This document shows, one piece after another, positions 21,953-33,027 of a DNA stretch of 64,000 bases. The first letter of the stretch is position 1. Every line of letters starts with the position of its first letter. The notes under the pieces were generated by a model. It saw nothing but the letters and a program-made list of their open reading frames with translations. It had not been told where the DNA came from and did no database searches. The stretch comes from Miscanthus floridulus (taxonomy: Eukaryota; Streptophyta; Magnoliopsida; Poales; Poaceae), in contig NC_089588.1 in assembly GCF_019320115.1 (NCBI RefSeq), positions 121,216,837 to 121,280,836 on the forward strand, read 5' to 3'. A program made the translations under genes and the position numbers.

Positions 21953-22306
21953 GCCGCCTCATTGTGTTGTATGCGGAGCAACATCACCCCGTTGTTGTAT
22001 ATGCGGAGCAACGCCGCCCCGTTGTTGTATATGTGGAGCAACGCCGCCTCATTGTGTTGTATGCGGAGCAACGCCGTCGTTGTGTTGTATGTGGAGCAAC
22101 GCCGCTTTGTTGTGTTGTATGCAGAGCAACGCCGCCTCGTTGTGTTGTATGCAGACCAACGCCGCCTCGTTGTGTTGTATGCAGAGCAACGCCGCCTCGT
22201 TGTGTTGTATGCAGAGCAACGTCGCCCCGTTGTTTTATATGCGGAGCAATGCCGCCCGTTGTTGTATATGCGGAGCAACGCCGCCGCATTGTTGTATACC
22301 CTAGCG
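21953..22306 (+). repeat. Minisatellite of about 30 bp (CACTA1)
   Basis: About 12 units of TGTTGTATGCGGAGCAACGCCGCCTCG occur, some shorter. All six frames stay open by repetition. Adjacent units follow each other without spacers, so this is not a CRISPR array. CACTA2 has a longer version at 52770-53208. Confidence 0.85.
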
Positions 22307-22460
22307 AGAACGACGATTTGCCCTAGCGAGAACGACGATTCGCCCTAGTGAGAACGATGAATTCGCCCTAGCGAGAACGACGAATTCGCCCTAGCGAGAA
22401 CGACGAATTCGCCCTCTAGGGTGAATTCGTCGTTCTCGCTAGGGCGAATTCATCGTTTAT
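22300..22460. repeat. 22-bp tandem repeat and palindrome (CACTA1)
   Basis: Six or so units of CCCTAGCGAGAACGACGA(A)TTCG are followed by the same unit inverted (TCGTCGTTCTCGCTAGGGCG, about 22418-22447). Together they form a perfect-looking hairpin with its centre near 22413. A similar structure is at 53215-53398. Confidence 0.8.
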
Positions 22461-22735
22461 ATGACTTGTTTACATATATGTCTTGTTTATATGACTTGTT
22501 TACATATATGACTTGTTTACATATATGACTTGTTGACATATATGATTGTTTACATATATGAATTGTTTATATATATGACTTGTTTATATATGTGACTTAG
22601 ATTTATTTTGTTTATGACTTATTGTACATATATGACTTGTTTACATATATGACTTGTTTATATATATGTGACTTAGATATATTTGTATATGACTTATTAT
22701 ATATATATGACTTGTTTATATATGTGACTTAAATT
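22455..22735 (+). repeat. 17-bp AT-rich tandem repeat (CACTA1)
   Basis: The motif ATATATGACTTGTTTAC repeats with drift up to the start of the second gene. Counterpart: 53398-53705. Confidence 0.75.
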
Positions 22736-22753
22736 TTGTTAAATTTGTTAGAT

Positions 22754-25700
22754 ATGGCTGCCCCGGGAGACAACATGGAGGAAGAAATGATGGATATTAT
22801 TGCCAATGCTGGTGAGCAGGATGTTGATGACGGAAGTCAATACCTAGCTCTTGAAAATGAGCAAGAAAATACAGGCGAGGTATATATACTAAATATATAT
22901 TATATGTGAATATTGTATATATTTCTGTGTACAAAAGATATTTATTTATTATTTTTTTATATGTAGCCCTCTGGATCGGCGACCACAACGGCGAAGACCA
23001 AAAATGTTCGAGGACCGAAGAAACCACTGGAGGGCTGGTACATAATATCTGAATTCAACATCGAGACAGGCGAACCACTTGGTCCACATAAAAGGAAATT
23101 CATGGAACACTGTGGGTACCTTGTAAGGGACAGAATTCCGATCAGTATCTATGAATGGAAGAAAAAGATCAACGAGCCTGATGTTAGTTTTGTCTCTGAT
23201 GTTGACAAGAATTTGCTCTGGAATGATATCCTTGCCCATTTCACATTACAAGCGGATGATTATGATGATATCAACGATGATGATTGAAGGAGCTTGTTCG
23301 ATCGTGGGCTATGAAGAAGATGGCCACACAATTCCAGACTTGGAAGAAACACCTATACAACACATACAACAAGAAGAACAAAACGCTGAATTTCAATACT
23401 GCTATGGGCCCGATCTCGAAACAGAGGCCCTATTGGAATGATTTCGTAGAGTACAAGACATCAGCAGAGAGTGAGGCACGGGTGAGAAAGGAACCATGAG
23501 AATGCCGGAAAAAAGATATACCACCATGATATGGGATCAGGTGGCTACGATACTGCCATTCCGAAATAGCAAAAAATGAAAGCGGACATCATTGCCAAGG
23601 GGATCGAACCAGAATCAGCCAAGTGGCCCCCACACTCGAAGAATTGGTTTTTTGGTCATGGGGGAAGACTCGACCCATAGACCGGCCTGGTAGTGTATGG
23701 GCAAAAACTCGAAACAGTAGCACGCCGATTGGCTTTTGCTATAGAAGCTAAAGAGATTGGTGTGTTCACGCCCAATAGAGAGAAGGATGAGCTGACGTAT
23801 GCCATCGAGACTGCTGAACACACTGGCCGAACCAGAGGCTTAGGACGCAACACTCCATGGGTTCATGGTTTCCCTAATGACAGGGAAACCTACCGAAGCC
23901 GCCAGAGAACCAAGGAGGAGCAAGCAACGCGGGTGACAATGTTGGAGGAAATGGTGCTTGAAGCAAAGGAGCGAGAAAAAGCAATGGAAGTAAGAATGCA
24001 GGAAGAAATCAGAAATCAAGTGCAGATAGCAATGATTGCCCAGAGGCAGACATCAGAGCCAGGAATGAATGTTAATATTAGCCACTCTGGTCAGTTGAAA
24101 AGCAGCTGCGCTTCCACTGAGCTGCCAAGGCAAGATGACGCAGCGCTGCACTTCTCCGTGGATGATGTCACTACTCTAATGACATGAATTGAGCTACATG
24201 TTCCAAGGGGGAATGACACAATCAAGGTCGATGTTGGTGTTTTTACTCCTCCAGACCCTACGAAGACATCAAGAATCCATGGGGCACCAATACAACTTGG
24301 ATATGCTAGGGTCGCAGTGGATAAAGTGAGCAAAGGTTATGAGGATCTAGCTCTTGACATTCCTAGAGGTGATGGAGAGAAGACTCTAGGAGAAGCAGAG
24401 AAGGCATATATACTATGGCACAAGCGCTACATCATTATCGCTGGGGCGTCTACTCCACCGCCAGCAGACATTAGGTGCGGACAAAAGTTAACAAAACAAT
24501 TTTTTGATAATTTTCTATGGGCATGACTAATAATAAGCATTTACTTATATCTCATTATTTTTTGTACTCACAAAACAGGGCCTCCGCCAACCAAAGTCCA
24601 GCTGTTGCTTCTCCCGACCATCATAGTGCTCAGGGCAATGATGACGCCTTCAAAGGCACTGCTGCATCCTCACCATCTCCAACTCCTCTGCCGCCTCCAA
24701 GGAAGTCCACAACTCCTCCGCCGAGGTCTCCAACTCCTCCGCCGCCTCCAAAGTCTGCACTGCCTCCAAGGCGGTCTCCAATGCCTCTGCCGCCTCCAAG
24801 GAAGCCAGCCCCTAAGAGGCCCGCCCCACAAACGAAGCCGTTGCCCTGCCCGCCGGCAAAGAAGCAGAAAGCAAATACTCATCTAGTTATTCCCCAAAAA
24901 CTGTCTTATGAGAAAAGTGAACATGAATTAAAGGATGCAGTACAAAAAGAAGTGACAGATTTCTTTGAAGGTGCAAAACAGGCACGACGAGCGAGGGAGA
25001 ACATGGAGCCATCATACTTCTTCCTACTTCTAGATCAGCTAAGAAAGAAGTTGGAACAAAAAAATGGGATTCTCTTAAGAGCGTCGCGAAACAACCGATA
25101 TCGGACTATGACCGCTCTCTCACCAAGTCATATGAGGCGGCGCAAAAAAAGAAGAGAGTAGGGAAAGGTGTTGCACAACTCGGACAACAAACGCAACAAT
25201 CAATTCCCCCCTTGTCGTTCCTAACGAATATGGTTCAAACTTAAACTTAGTGGCAGAGGTAGGCGGCTATGAGTCATTTCTTCGGTTTTATGAGGAAACT
25301 GGCTTGAACCTTGCCGAAGTGCTCGCTGAAGGACCATCTGCTCCGGAAGTGGATCCTTACAAGAAATTTGTACCAGGCCAGAGTCTATACAACCTGGAGA
25401 AATTAGGTGAACTGGGTACGCAAATGTACCTACTAAACGGGTGGTACATGTCGGCGTCTGATGCGGGACAAATCTATCTTTCTGTCGGAATTAGAAACCA
25501 CCATTACTTCCGTGGCAATGACATTACCTATGTCGAGCTTGCAGAATTACACCAACTATGCCACCTGAACTCTCTCGACAAAAGTCTCATTAGCTGCTAT
25601 TGTCTGTAAGTGTGATTATTTTCTACTATATTCACAATTTCTTTATTATATATTCACAATATATATATTCACAATTTTCATGTATGCAGATATGAGATGA

Positions 25701-25954
25701 CAGAACTTAGAAAGAGAAAGGATAATGATATTGGGTTCGTTGATCAGTATGTCGTATACAAACACCCTAACCCCCGAAGGATTATAAGCCTCAACTTGAG
25801 AGAAATCTCATGAATTTCTTAGTGAACCAACGCGACAAGAAGGAGATACTCTTCCCCTACAACTTCAAGTGAGTGTTATTATAAGTAATGAATGTCGATC
25901 ATATATATGGGACATCAATATTTCCTTACTAGCTAGTTACCTCTCTCTCTCTCT

Positions 25955-25987
<33 letters not shown>

Positions 25988-26758
25988 GTTTATGCACACT
26001 GGATATTGATGGTCATCGATTTGGCCAATAGTAGATTGAAAATCTTAGACTCGTTGAGAAAACCGCAAACGGAGTATCAAGACATGATAGATATTATACA
26101 AGGGTAATTAATTTAGTTTCTCTATAACAACATATATATATAATGGCGCCGATCTCTCAACAATTATTAATTGTTAAATTATTTTTTTATTTTATTGGGA
26201 ATAGGGTTCATTGAGGAATAAAAAATGAAATATTGCAAAGCGCCACTGGGTGTAATCACACACAAAGTAAGTACTATAACAACACATTTATATTCAATTA
26301 ACACCATATGATGTTTTCAATTCATCCTAATTGATTTTTTTGTCGTAAAAGTGGGTTCTAAGGCAGGAGCAGGGTAACAACTACTGCGGATACTATGTTT
26401 GCGAGTTCATCATGGCGTACTCAAAGAGAACTCCTGGAGAGCAACTCAAAGTACGTATATAAATACTTTTTCCTTTATATTATTTCGATCGTATATTTAC
26501 AATTTCTTTATTGCTCTCATTTGTATAAGTAATTACATGAGCAATAATACACATACATATATATATTAATACTTTTTCCTTTAACTTTTATTGACGACTG
26601 AATGGTTGAGGAAAAGAGTCATACGACTTGACCAACTTAAAGCAATTCGAGAGACTATAGCAGGATTTCTAAATGACCAGGTCATCAACCCCAACGGTGA
26701 GTTCTACAATGACCCGAACGAAACGTGGATGTCAAAATCTGGAGGAGTGAATTGCTAA
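22754..26758 (+). pseudogene. CACTA1 second gene: Ptta/En-Spm-like domain, Pro-rich linker, Ulp1 protease (broken)
   Basis: Exon 1 is 22754-22879 (acidic start), followed by an intron and exon 2 from 22967. Exon 2 carries a Ptta-like part (GYLVRDRIPISIYEWKKKI, RRLAFAIEAKEIGVF), a coiled coil (23900-24030), and a DUF8039-like part (24180-24440; GYEDLALDIPRGDGEKTLGEA). A linker with PPPRK/SPTPPPP repeats (24660-24830) leads to a Ulp1/C48 cysteine protease: an N-terminal part 25230-25607; HWILMVID with the catalytic His (about 26000); ILDSL with Asp; QEQGNNYCGYYVCEF with Gln and Cys (26358-26405); final exon to TAA 26756-26758. Ulp1 proteases cleave SUMO. The target here is unknown. Stops or frameshifts at 23285, 23500, 23567, 23677, 24185 and 25770 disable it. 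Confidence 0.8.
25942..25987. repeat. Compound microsatellite (TC)n(AC)n(AT)n
   Basis: Short in CACTA1. The matching intron of CACTA2 has a much longer tract at 56861-56950. Other (TA)n tracts are at 26797-26815. Confidence 0.9.
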
Positions 26759-27059
26759 GGACATAAACAATTTATATATCAAACCTTTGTAATATATATA
26801 TATATATATATATATTCACATATTATATGTACATAAAATAACATGTGTATATATATGATCATCATATATATTTGCATGTACGCGTATATTCGTTTGTTAT
26901 TTATGTACAAAGTTCGAACGAAAACTTACGTGTGCGAAGTACACATATATATTACTATTAGTAGCGTATTCGAAAATGTATTTTAATATTAAAACTAATC
27001 ATTAAATGAAAAAAGAAACCAAAAATATAAACTAGAAAAAGGAAAAAAAAAAAAGAGGG

Positions 27060-27277
27060 ACATTTAGTCCCGGTTGATGTTTCCAACCGGGACTAAAGGT
27101 CCTGCCCCGTGATGGTCCCTGGCCAGGCCTGGAGGCCCCCTTTACTCCCCTTTAGTCTCGGGCGTCAAGCCGGGACTAAAGGAGGATACCTTTAGTCCCG
27201 GATTGGTGCTCCCGGTTGAAAAACCGGGACTAAAGGGGTTTACCAACCGGGAGCAAAAAAGCCTCGCTGCACTGGTG
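27060..27277. repeat. Right subterminal repeats and end of CACTA1
   Basis: Paired TTTAGTCCCGGTTG/CAACCGGGACTAAAGG motifs precede the terminus GCTGCACTGGTG. The intervening 26760-27059 is AT-rich 3' flank with no gene. Confidence 0.8.
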
Positions 27278-27697
27278 AATATTTGGCGAAAAAACTAATA
27301 CTACTTCTGTGCTGCATATGGCCCAAAGCGGCCAAGCACATATACGTACGTATACAGACTACAGAGACCAACCGTCGTAGACCGACCGTTCGATCCGAGG
27401 GGTGAGGGCCGATCCACGCGATGACGCGACCACGTCGATCGCGATTCACCGCAGTGCCGCCGGCGCCGCCACACCCGCCCCGCCGCCCGGCCGTAAAGGC
27501 ACGCACCTCTGTCCTCTGCAGTCTGTAGTCCGCAGTCCGCACCTCCGTCCGGCGTCCAGCCGTCCAGGGCTCCAGGCTCTCCGTCTCCGATTCACTCTGC
27601 ACTGCAGCACGAGCACATCCAGGCAGCAGGTAGCCAGGTATGTTCTTTGTTCTATTCTAATTTTTTATGTCCATCGGTTTACAGCTAACGCCTAATT

Positions 27698-27790
27698 TAT
27701 ATTGAAAAGGAGATTGCAATGGAGTTTACAACACATGAACTTATTGATGACTTCAATGCGATTCAGACGAGGAGAGCAAAATTTAAATGA
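27698..27790 (+). pseudogene. hAT transposase C-terminal fragment (unit 1)
   Basis: YIEKEIAMEFTTHELIDDF and TRRAKFK before TGA 27788-27790 match the C-terminal tail of hAT transposases of the TTF/ZMYM1-like group. Compared with 58456-58645 it lacks a 120-bp segment (58431-58550 there) joined at a TAA microhomology, removing the ERTFSAMKLIKTRLWNKM dimerisation motif. Confidence 0.7.
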
Positions 27791-28042
27791 AACATGTTAG
27801 TTCCTTTAACCATTTATGCTTATCGTTATATTTTTCATCGCAAAATTGTCACAACATGCATGATTAATTATTTAATAGCGATTTTGGTGTTTCAATATAT
27901 GATCGAACTCTATATGCATATATAGATATATTAAAATTTATTTTATATTATATGTATTTGATTATCCGGCCCGCTATATATAATTCCTGAATGCATATAT
28001 AGTTTAGGAATTGGGACAATGGCATTGTGTGCTAGCTGCCGC

Positions 28043-28212
28043 CGCTGGTATTTATATATAGTGGCACCCATGCTGAGACCCGTACGTCGGTACGTATTGA
28101 CCCTTCAATATGATCCATCGATATATCCGTGACCCGTACGCTGGTATTTATATATAGTGGCACCCATGCCGCTGGTAAGTATCGAGCTATATCCGTGAGC
28201 CATGACTGAACT
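28043..28212 (+). repeat. Short local duplication at the unit 1/unit 2 joint
   Basis: CGCTGGTATTTATATATAG with GTGGCACCCATG occurs at 28043-28074 and again at 28139-28170. The second copy is followed by 40 bp of block sequence (ATCGAGCTATATCCGTGAGC...) that stops at TTTGTAGTGG where TNP2 sequence begins. Confidence 0.75.
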
Positions 28213-28571
28213 TTGTAGTGGACCTCAACAATATTGGGTACAAAGGCGAACTGTTTGTCCTTGCGAAGGATGTGACTCTGGTGTTCTATGTCAAGTACAT
28301 GTCTACAAAACCGAAGAGAGGGAAAAATGACAACCACCCAATCAATGATGAGCCAAAGCGCCACATAGTTCTTTCAGGAAAAAGAAACATCGTCGGAATC
28401 AAAGACAAGTCAGACATGTTAGAAGATTATGAAAAGGATGACCGAATTTCACCCTTCACAGTGAACAAAGACCCTAGCATCCAGCTAAATGATGAGGACA
28501 CTCCATGGTTATGGCGCGATCGTAACCAAGGGACATAAGTCGAGAGGAAGTTCATTACTGTGCCCGCTTGA
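28213..28571 (+). pseudogene. TNP2 C-terminal (DUF4216) fragment, unit 2 left
   Basis: Carries LNNIGYKGELFVLAKD, KPKRGKNDN, KRHIVLSGKRNIVG and PWLWRDRNQGT, then TAA where CACTA2 has TAC. It has no start and no upstream TNP2 sequence, so it is a fragment. Confidence 0.8.
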
Positions 28572-30165
28572 TATATATATTGATATTCAATAGTGTGTAT
28601 TAGAGATATTATGTAATAATTGTGAATTTATGTTTGATGTTGAATTATGTCATGTTGAAATAATGTGAAAAACAAATTTCTGTTTGATGTTGGGATTATG
28701 TCACGTTGAAATGATGTGAAGACAAATTTATGTTTGATGGTGGGATTATGTCACATTCAAATGATTTGAAAACAAATTTCCAGTCGAAACACAAGAGTTT
28801 TTCTGAATTTAATTAAACACTATATTTTTGCATTATCGAAATAGTAATTTCAACACTATATTGTGTTTTAAAACTTGTTTAAAAAAATTAAAACTTTAGG
28901 TCACATAATTTTCCTATGTGCAATAAAGCAAAATAGAATCTTTATTTTTTTAAATATTTTTATGTCTTTTATTTAATTTTCTATGCAATTAACTATCCTT
29001 TTATCATTTGTGTAAAAAGAAATATATTAGAATCCTAATGAATTGGCGGGCAGCGAAACTGCAGTTCGGCTGCCCGCCAAAAACCTTTAGTCCCGGGCGC
29101 CACCACCAGCCGGGACTAAAGGTGTGACCTTTAGTCCCGGGCGTTCACAGGGCCCGGGACTGAAGGGCCTTTAGTCCCGGCTGGTGGTGGCACCTGGGAC
29201 TAAAGGTCCTCTCCCTTATATAGCCTCTGCGCCCGCCCCGACCCCTCTTCTTCCTCCTCCCCACTACCGAGCCAAGCCCTAACAGACTGCCGCCGCTCGT
29301 CCAATCCGCCGCCGACGCCGCACCTTGCGAGCGTCCGCACGCGCACCGGCGCCCCACCGCCCCGACATCGTGCGCTCGCCGACACGACGCCCCTCGACCA
29401 CCCCGGCCCGTCCCTGCTCCGCCATGGTCAGCCCCGCTCCGCCGCGGCCATCCCCGCTCCGCCACGGCCGTCCCAGCCCCGCTCCGCCACGATCGACCCC
29501 GCCCCGGCCCCGCTCCGGCGCAGCCGTCCCCGGCTTGGTCCCACTCCGCCACTGCCGTCCCCGCCCCAGCCCCGCTCCGCCGCGGCTGGCCCCGCTCCGC
29601 CGCGGCTGGCCCCGCTCCACCGCGGCCGTCCTAGCCCCGCTTCGCCGCAGGGCAGTAGAGGAGAGAAGGGAGAAGGAAGAAGGAGAAGGGAGGAGAAGCA
29701 GAAGGGAGAAGGAAGAAGGAGAAGGGAGGAGGAAGGAGAAGGGAGGAGGAGCCTCAGTCGCCGGCATCGCAAGTCGGGCCATCCGCACCCGAACCGTGAG
29801 AGAAAAGCCACCTCTTGATAAGAGCTAGACTCTTGCACATATTCCAAGATCACGTGAGAGCGTTACGTGGACCTAATTATACTATGAGCCATTGCTAAAA
29901 CCTAACACTATTGGAGAGGTTGGCTTAGAGATAGTAACGGACTCTTACTGTTGCTGGTGCCCTCACAATTGTCTTTTTAATTGGGAGCAGCTGTCTAGAG
30001 ATATGAATATGATCGACCAGATTATAAATTATTAATGTTTGGACAGTGTCTCGTAAAATCATTTTTGTAGTAGCGTTAATTAGTTAACTATTGTACAACA
30101 ATCTAGTTTTTTATTTGTGGAGGTACTTTTCTCCAATTGATGTCATTCTTTTATTAAATTTGCAG

Positions 30166-30342
30166 ATGTGCTGATGAGGATGGTTATAAGACCGAGCACT
30201 GAGTATATCAATAGCGTAAAATCTTTAGTTCAAGCCGCCAAGGCTGATGTGAAAGTTGGACCAGGAGCAGGTGTGTGTCATAAAAAGTGACCCTGACATC
30301 ATGAAGAGGGTGAGCTCTGAAGAATACATCGACGTGGCATGA
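30166..30342 (+). other. Captured-exon-like stretch, unit 2
   Basis: Same TTTGCAG acceptor and SLVQAAKADVKVGPGAG/EEYIDVA readings as 12114-12290. Source gene not recognised. Confidence 0.45.
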
Positions 30343-30620
30343 CGAATGCCGAACTTAATTTAGAACTTTGTAGCGATGTGGTCAAGTATCGAGCTATATC
30401 CATGAGCCACGACTGAACTTTGTAGTGTACCGAGTTATTCATGAGTCAAAACTGAGCTTTCTAGTGGTGTTTTTTTTTGTCTGTTTCTTTCGGTTTTCAA
30501 ACCTAGACGCGCCAGTTGTAGCGGATCCATAGGTTGGGGATGGAAATAATGACTTTTGCTCCAACGCCAAATCAGCGGTTTCCTTGTGCATAGGTGTTCC
30601 GATTCTCACATCAGGGCACA

Positions 30621-30922
30621 GCGTTAGAAACCATAGATAGTTTATATGTCCATTAATTTATATAGATATTCCGCATAAAAACAATGTTCCCAATCGACAG
30701 TTTCTATAGAATAATAATCTTTTATCTAATCACATGTTTTCTCTCTCTCATCTACCTATCATATCTTTTAATGTCTTGGTTTCCATGTACGCATGGTTTT
30801 TATTAAGAAACCATTTCTTCCTCTCTTCTTTAATTGCAGCGCCACATCATCTTTTTGTTTAGATGACATCGTAATTAATGAACATAGAAATCATGTAGTT
30901 TCTTGGGTGGAAGTGCCTCGAC
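30621..30922 (-). mobile_element. MITE of the TAGAAAC family, reversed (unit 2)
   Basis: Colinear with 12580-12882 and 59998-60300. Confidence 0.6.
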
Positions 30923-31054
30923 AACAGATTTTTTTTTTGTCTCCTTAACTCTTCTTTTATATCAGCAGAGCGATGACATATGCCCGTCAATTTATTTGAA
31001 GCTATGAAATCCATCCTAGTTTTAGGGTTAGGCTGCCCTAATCACTACCGGACA

Positions 31055-31345
31055 GAGCATCTTTGCCGAGGGCCTGAGGATTTGCCGAGGGAAAATGCTC
31101 GGGCACTCGGCAAAGAGTCTTTGCTGAGGGCCTGGCCCTCGGCAAAGAACAGACCTCGGCAAAGACTGTTTGCCGAGAGCCAGACCCTCGGCAAAGACAA
31201 GCACACGACAACAATAATTCTTTGCCAAGGGCTAAGCCCTCGGCAACACCGCCTGACACGACGTCCATCCCCTACCGTCAATCTTTGCCGAGGGCATCAC
31301 CGTTAGGCCCTCGGCAAAGACTTTTTAACCGTTTTTGAAAATTTT
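31055..31345. repeat. Left subterminal TTTGCCGAG repeats of CACTA3
   Basis: Many copies of TTTGCCGAGGGCC and its inverse GGCCCTCGGCAAAG are arranged as inverted pairs. The matching right array is 49375-49940. Confidence 0.85.
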
Positions 31346-32302
31346 CTTTTAAAAAATTCTTTGCCGAGCGCCCTGTGACCTAGCACTCGGCAAAGACAGT
31401 CTTTGCCGAGTGCCAAGCTGGCACTCGGCAAATTTTCATTTTTTTGTTTTTTTCGCCTCATTTTATTCTGGGGCCTTGCTACAGTAAATAAAACTCCATT
31501 AAAAAATTTGGGACAATTTTTAGTTTTTTTGTTATATTTGGTTGATTAATTTGATTATATTGAATTTTTATATATAATTCAAATTTGAACTGCAAGTGCA
31601 TGGAATATTGTAATCTAGTGCTTCGAAAAATGTTATTCATGGTATTTGGTGTATGTTGAGTCTCTATCCACGAACTTGCATCAAATTTCGCACATCTTCT
31701 TCACGTAACATGACGAGCCACTTGCCGGAAAAGTGTTTTAAATTATATAAAGTCCATATGAAGTCCGAAATGTCTGGGTTTTATGCATCTGACGTCGTAA
31801 CTTGCTCGAAACATTCTCAATTTTTTACCACAGCCTAAACATGAGATAACAAGACACCTCGACAAGTTTCGTGATTTTCGGACTTCGTATGGACTTTATA
31901 TAATTTTAAAACACTTTTCCAGCAAGTGGCTCGTCATGTTACGTGAAGAAGATGCGCGAAATTTGATGCGAGTTCGTGGATAGAGACTCAACATACACCA
32001 AATACCATGAATAACATTTTTTGAAGCACTAGATTACAATATTCCATGCACCTGCAATTCAAATTTGAATTATATATAAAAATTCAACATAATCAAATTA
32101 ATCAACCAAATATAACAAAAAACTAAAAATTGTCCCAAATATTGAAATGGAGTTTCAATTACTGTAATCTAGCCCCAGAAAAAATGGGGCAAAAAAACAA
32201 AAAAAAATTGAAAATTTGCCGAGTGCCAGCTTGGCACTCGGCAAAGACTGTCTTTGCCGAGTGCCAGGTCACAGGGCACTCGGCAAAGAATTAAAAAAAA
32301 AA
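31343..32302. repeat. Long inverted repeat in CACTA3, arms of about 430 bp, loop of about 103 bp
   Basis: Arm 1 (31343-31770) and arm 2 (31874-32302) are reverse complements with scattered mismatches. Landmarks: TTTGGGACAATTTTTAG against CTAAAAATTGTCCCAAA, GTTGAGTCTCTATCCACGAA against its inverse near 31972, and GACGAGCCACTTGC against GCAAGTGGCTCGTC. The outer parts include the TTTGCCGAGTGCC repeats. A transcript across it could fold into a long hairpin. No protein frame of note lies inside. Confidence 0.85.
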
Positions 32303-32339
32303 CCTTTGCCGAGTACCACTGGGCCTGGCACTCGGCAAA

Positions 32340-33011
32340 TCTTTTAACCTAAAGGCCCAGACTGGGCCGGCCCAACCGCACCCCTCCTCACTCGTCTCCC
32401 ACCCGCCCCCGTGTTGCCGCGCCACCGCCGCCGACCCCGCCGTCGTCCCCCTCCGGTGAGGTCCTACCGGGCCCACCCCGACGCCCCCGTCCCACGCCCC
32501 CCGCCCCCGTCCCGGCGGCGCTCGCCCCGGCGCCCGCCCGGTGCTCCCGCCCAGCCCCGGCGGCCTCGCGCCCCTGCCCCGGCGGCCCCGCTCCCCTGCC
32601 CCAGCGGCCCCACGCCCGCGCCCCGGCGGCCCCGCGCCCGTGCCCCGACGGACCTGCGCCCCTGTCCCGGCGGCCCCACGCTCGCGCCCCGGGTCCCCGG
32701 CCGTCGCCCCGAGCTCACCGGCGCCCCGGGCTCCGAGCTCCCCGGGGACAGCGACCCGGCCGGCCCCGAGCTCCACCGGCCCCGCCGTGCCCTGCGACCG
32801 GCCAGCAGAGGGAGAAGGAGAGGAGCAAGAGGAAGAAAGAGAAGGGGGAGGAGGAAGAGGAAGAAAGAGAAGGGGGAGGAGGAAGAAGAGGAAGGTGCCG
32901 ACCCAACCGCCCATCGATCCTCACGCCGTTCCGACCACCCGTTGAACCTCGCGCTGCTACGGTCATCCCTACCGTCGTCGCCGACCCTCGCTCTTGCCGT
33001 TCTTGCCGCCA
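32340..33011 (+). other. GC-rich leader (probable 5' UTR) of CACTA3
   Basis: A C-rich stretch of CGCCCCGGCGGCCCCG-type units followed by a GA-rich GAGGAAGAAAGAGAAGG part. It ends at a canonical donor (GCCGCCAAG then GTAAGCCC, 33012), fitting a non-coding first exon. Open frames on both strands are compositional. Confidence 0.5.
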
Positions 33012-33027
33012 AGGTAAGCCCTACCCT

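Larger units (their letters stand above)
14160..27277 (+). mobile_element. CACTA1: complete 13.1-kb CACTA (En/Spm) transposon
   Basis: The element starts CACTAGTAGAGAACAG and ends GCTGCACTGGTG, which reverses to CACCAGTGCAGC. AAT is duplicated at 14157-14159 and 27278-27280. A related site without an insertion exists at 51121-51136 (CACCCAATATTTGGTG) and has AAT once. Both ends carry inverted pairs of CCTTTAGTCCCGGTTGG. Inside are a GRF zinc-finger gene, a TNP2 transposase gene, and a Ptta-like/Ulp1 gene, all rightward and all damaged. Its middle (19671-21952) contains a foreign block shared with 28213-30500. Confidence 0.9.
14121..28047 (+). mobile_element. Non-autonomous hAT element interrupted by CACTA1
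   Basis: The left end CAGTGGCAGAGGCAGG (CAGTGGCGGAGG in the other units) starts at 14121 after AATGCATA, a possible 8-bp target sequence. The right end GCTAGCTGCCGCCGCTG (to 28047) reverses to CAGCGGCGGCAGC. The element resumes at 27278 after CACTA1. It contains a GC-rich leader (27390-27640) and the C-terminal codons of a hAT transposase. The 3' flank (GTATTTAT) does not match AATGCATA, so the target duplication is not confirmed. Confidence 0.6.
28213..30500 (+). repeat. 2.3-kb segment duplicated from (or to) CACTA1 19671-21952
   Basis: Contains the TNP2 C-terminus, the 53-bp repeats, internal TTTAGTCCC repeats, leader, and part of the block in the same order. By eye I found roughly ten differences over the whole length, far fewer than between other copies. 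The left joint shares AGTGG with its neighbour. The right end of shared sequence is TTTTCAA, after which 30500 continues the block (ACCTAGACGCG) while CACTA1 enters a minisatellite. Confidence 0.85.

Noticed and set aside
21953..22306. Regular 30-bp repeats that might suggest a CRISPR array
   Set aside because: Units are contiguous without unique spacers and the genome is plant nuclear; this is a minisatellite.
28048..28055. 8-bp target duplication for the hAT element
   Set aside because: The right flank GTATTTAT does not match the left AATGCATA, so I did not claim a duplication. The right flank may be rearranged.
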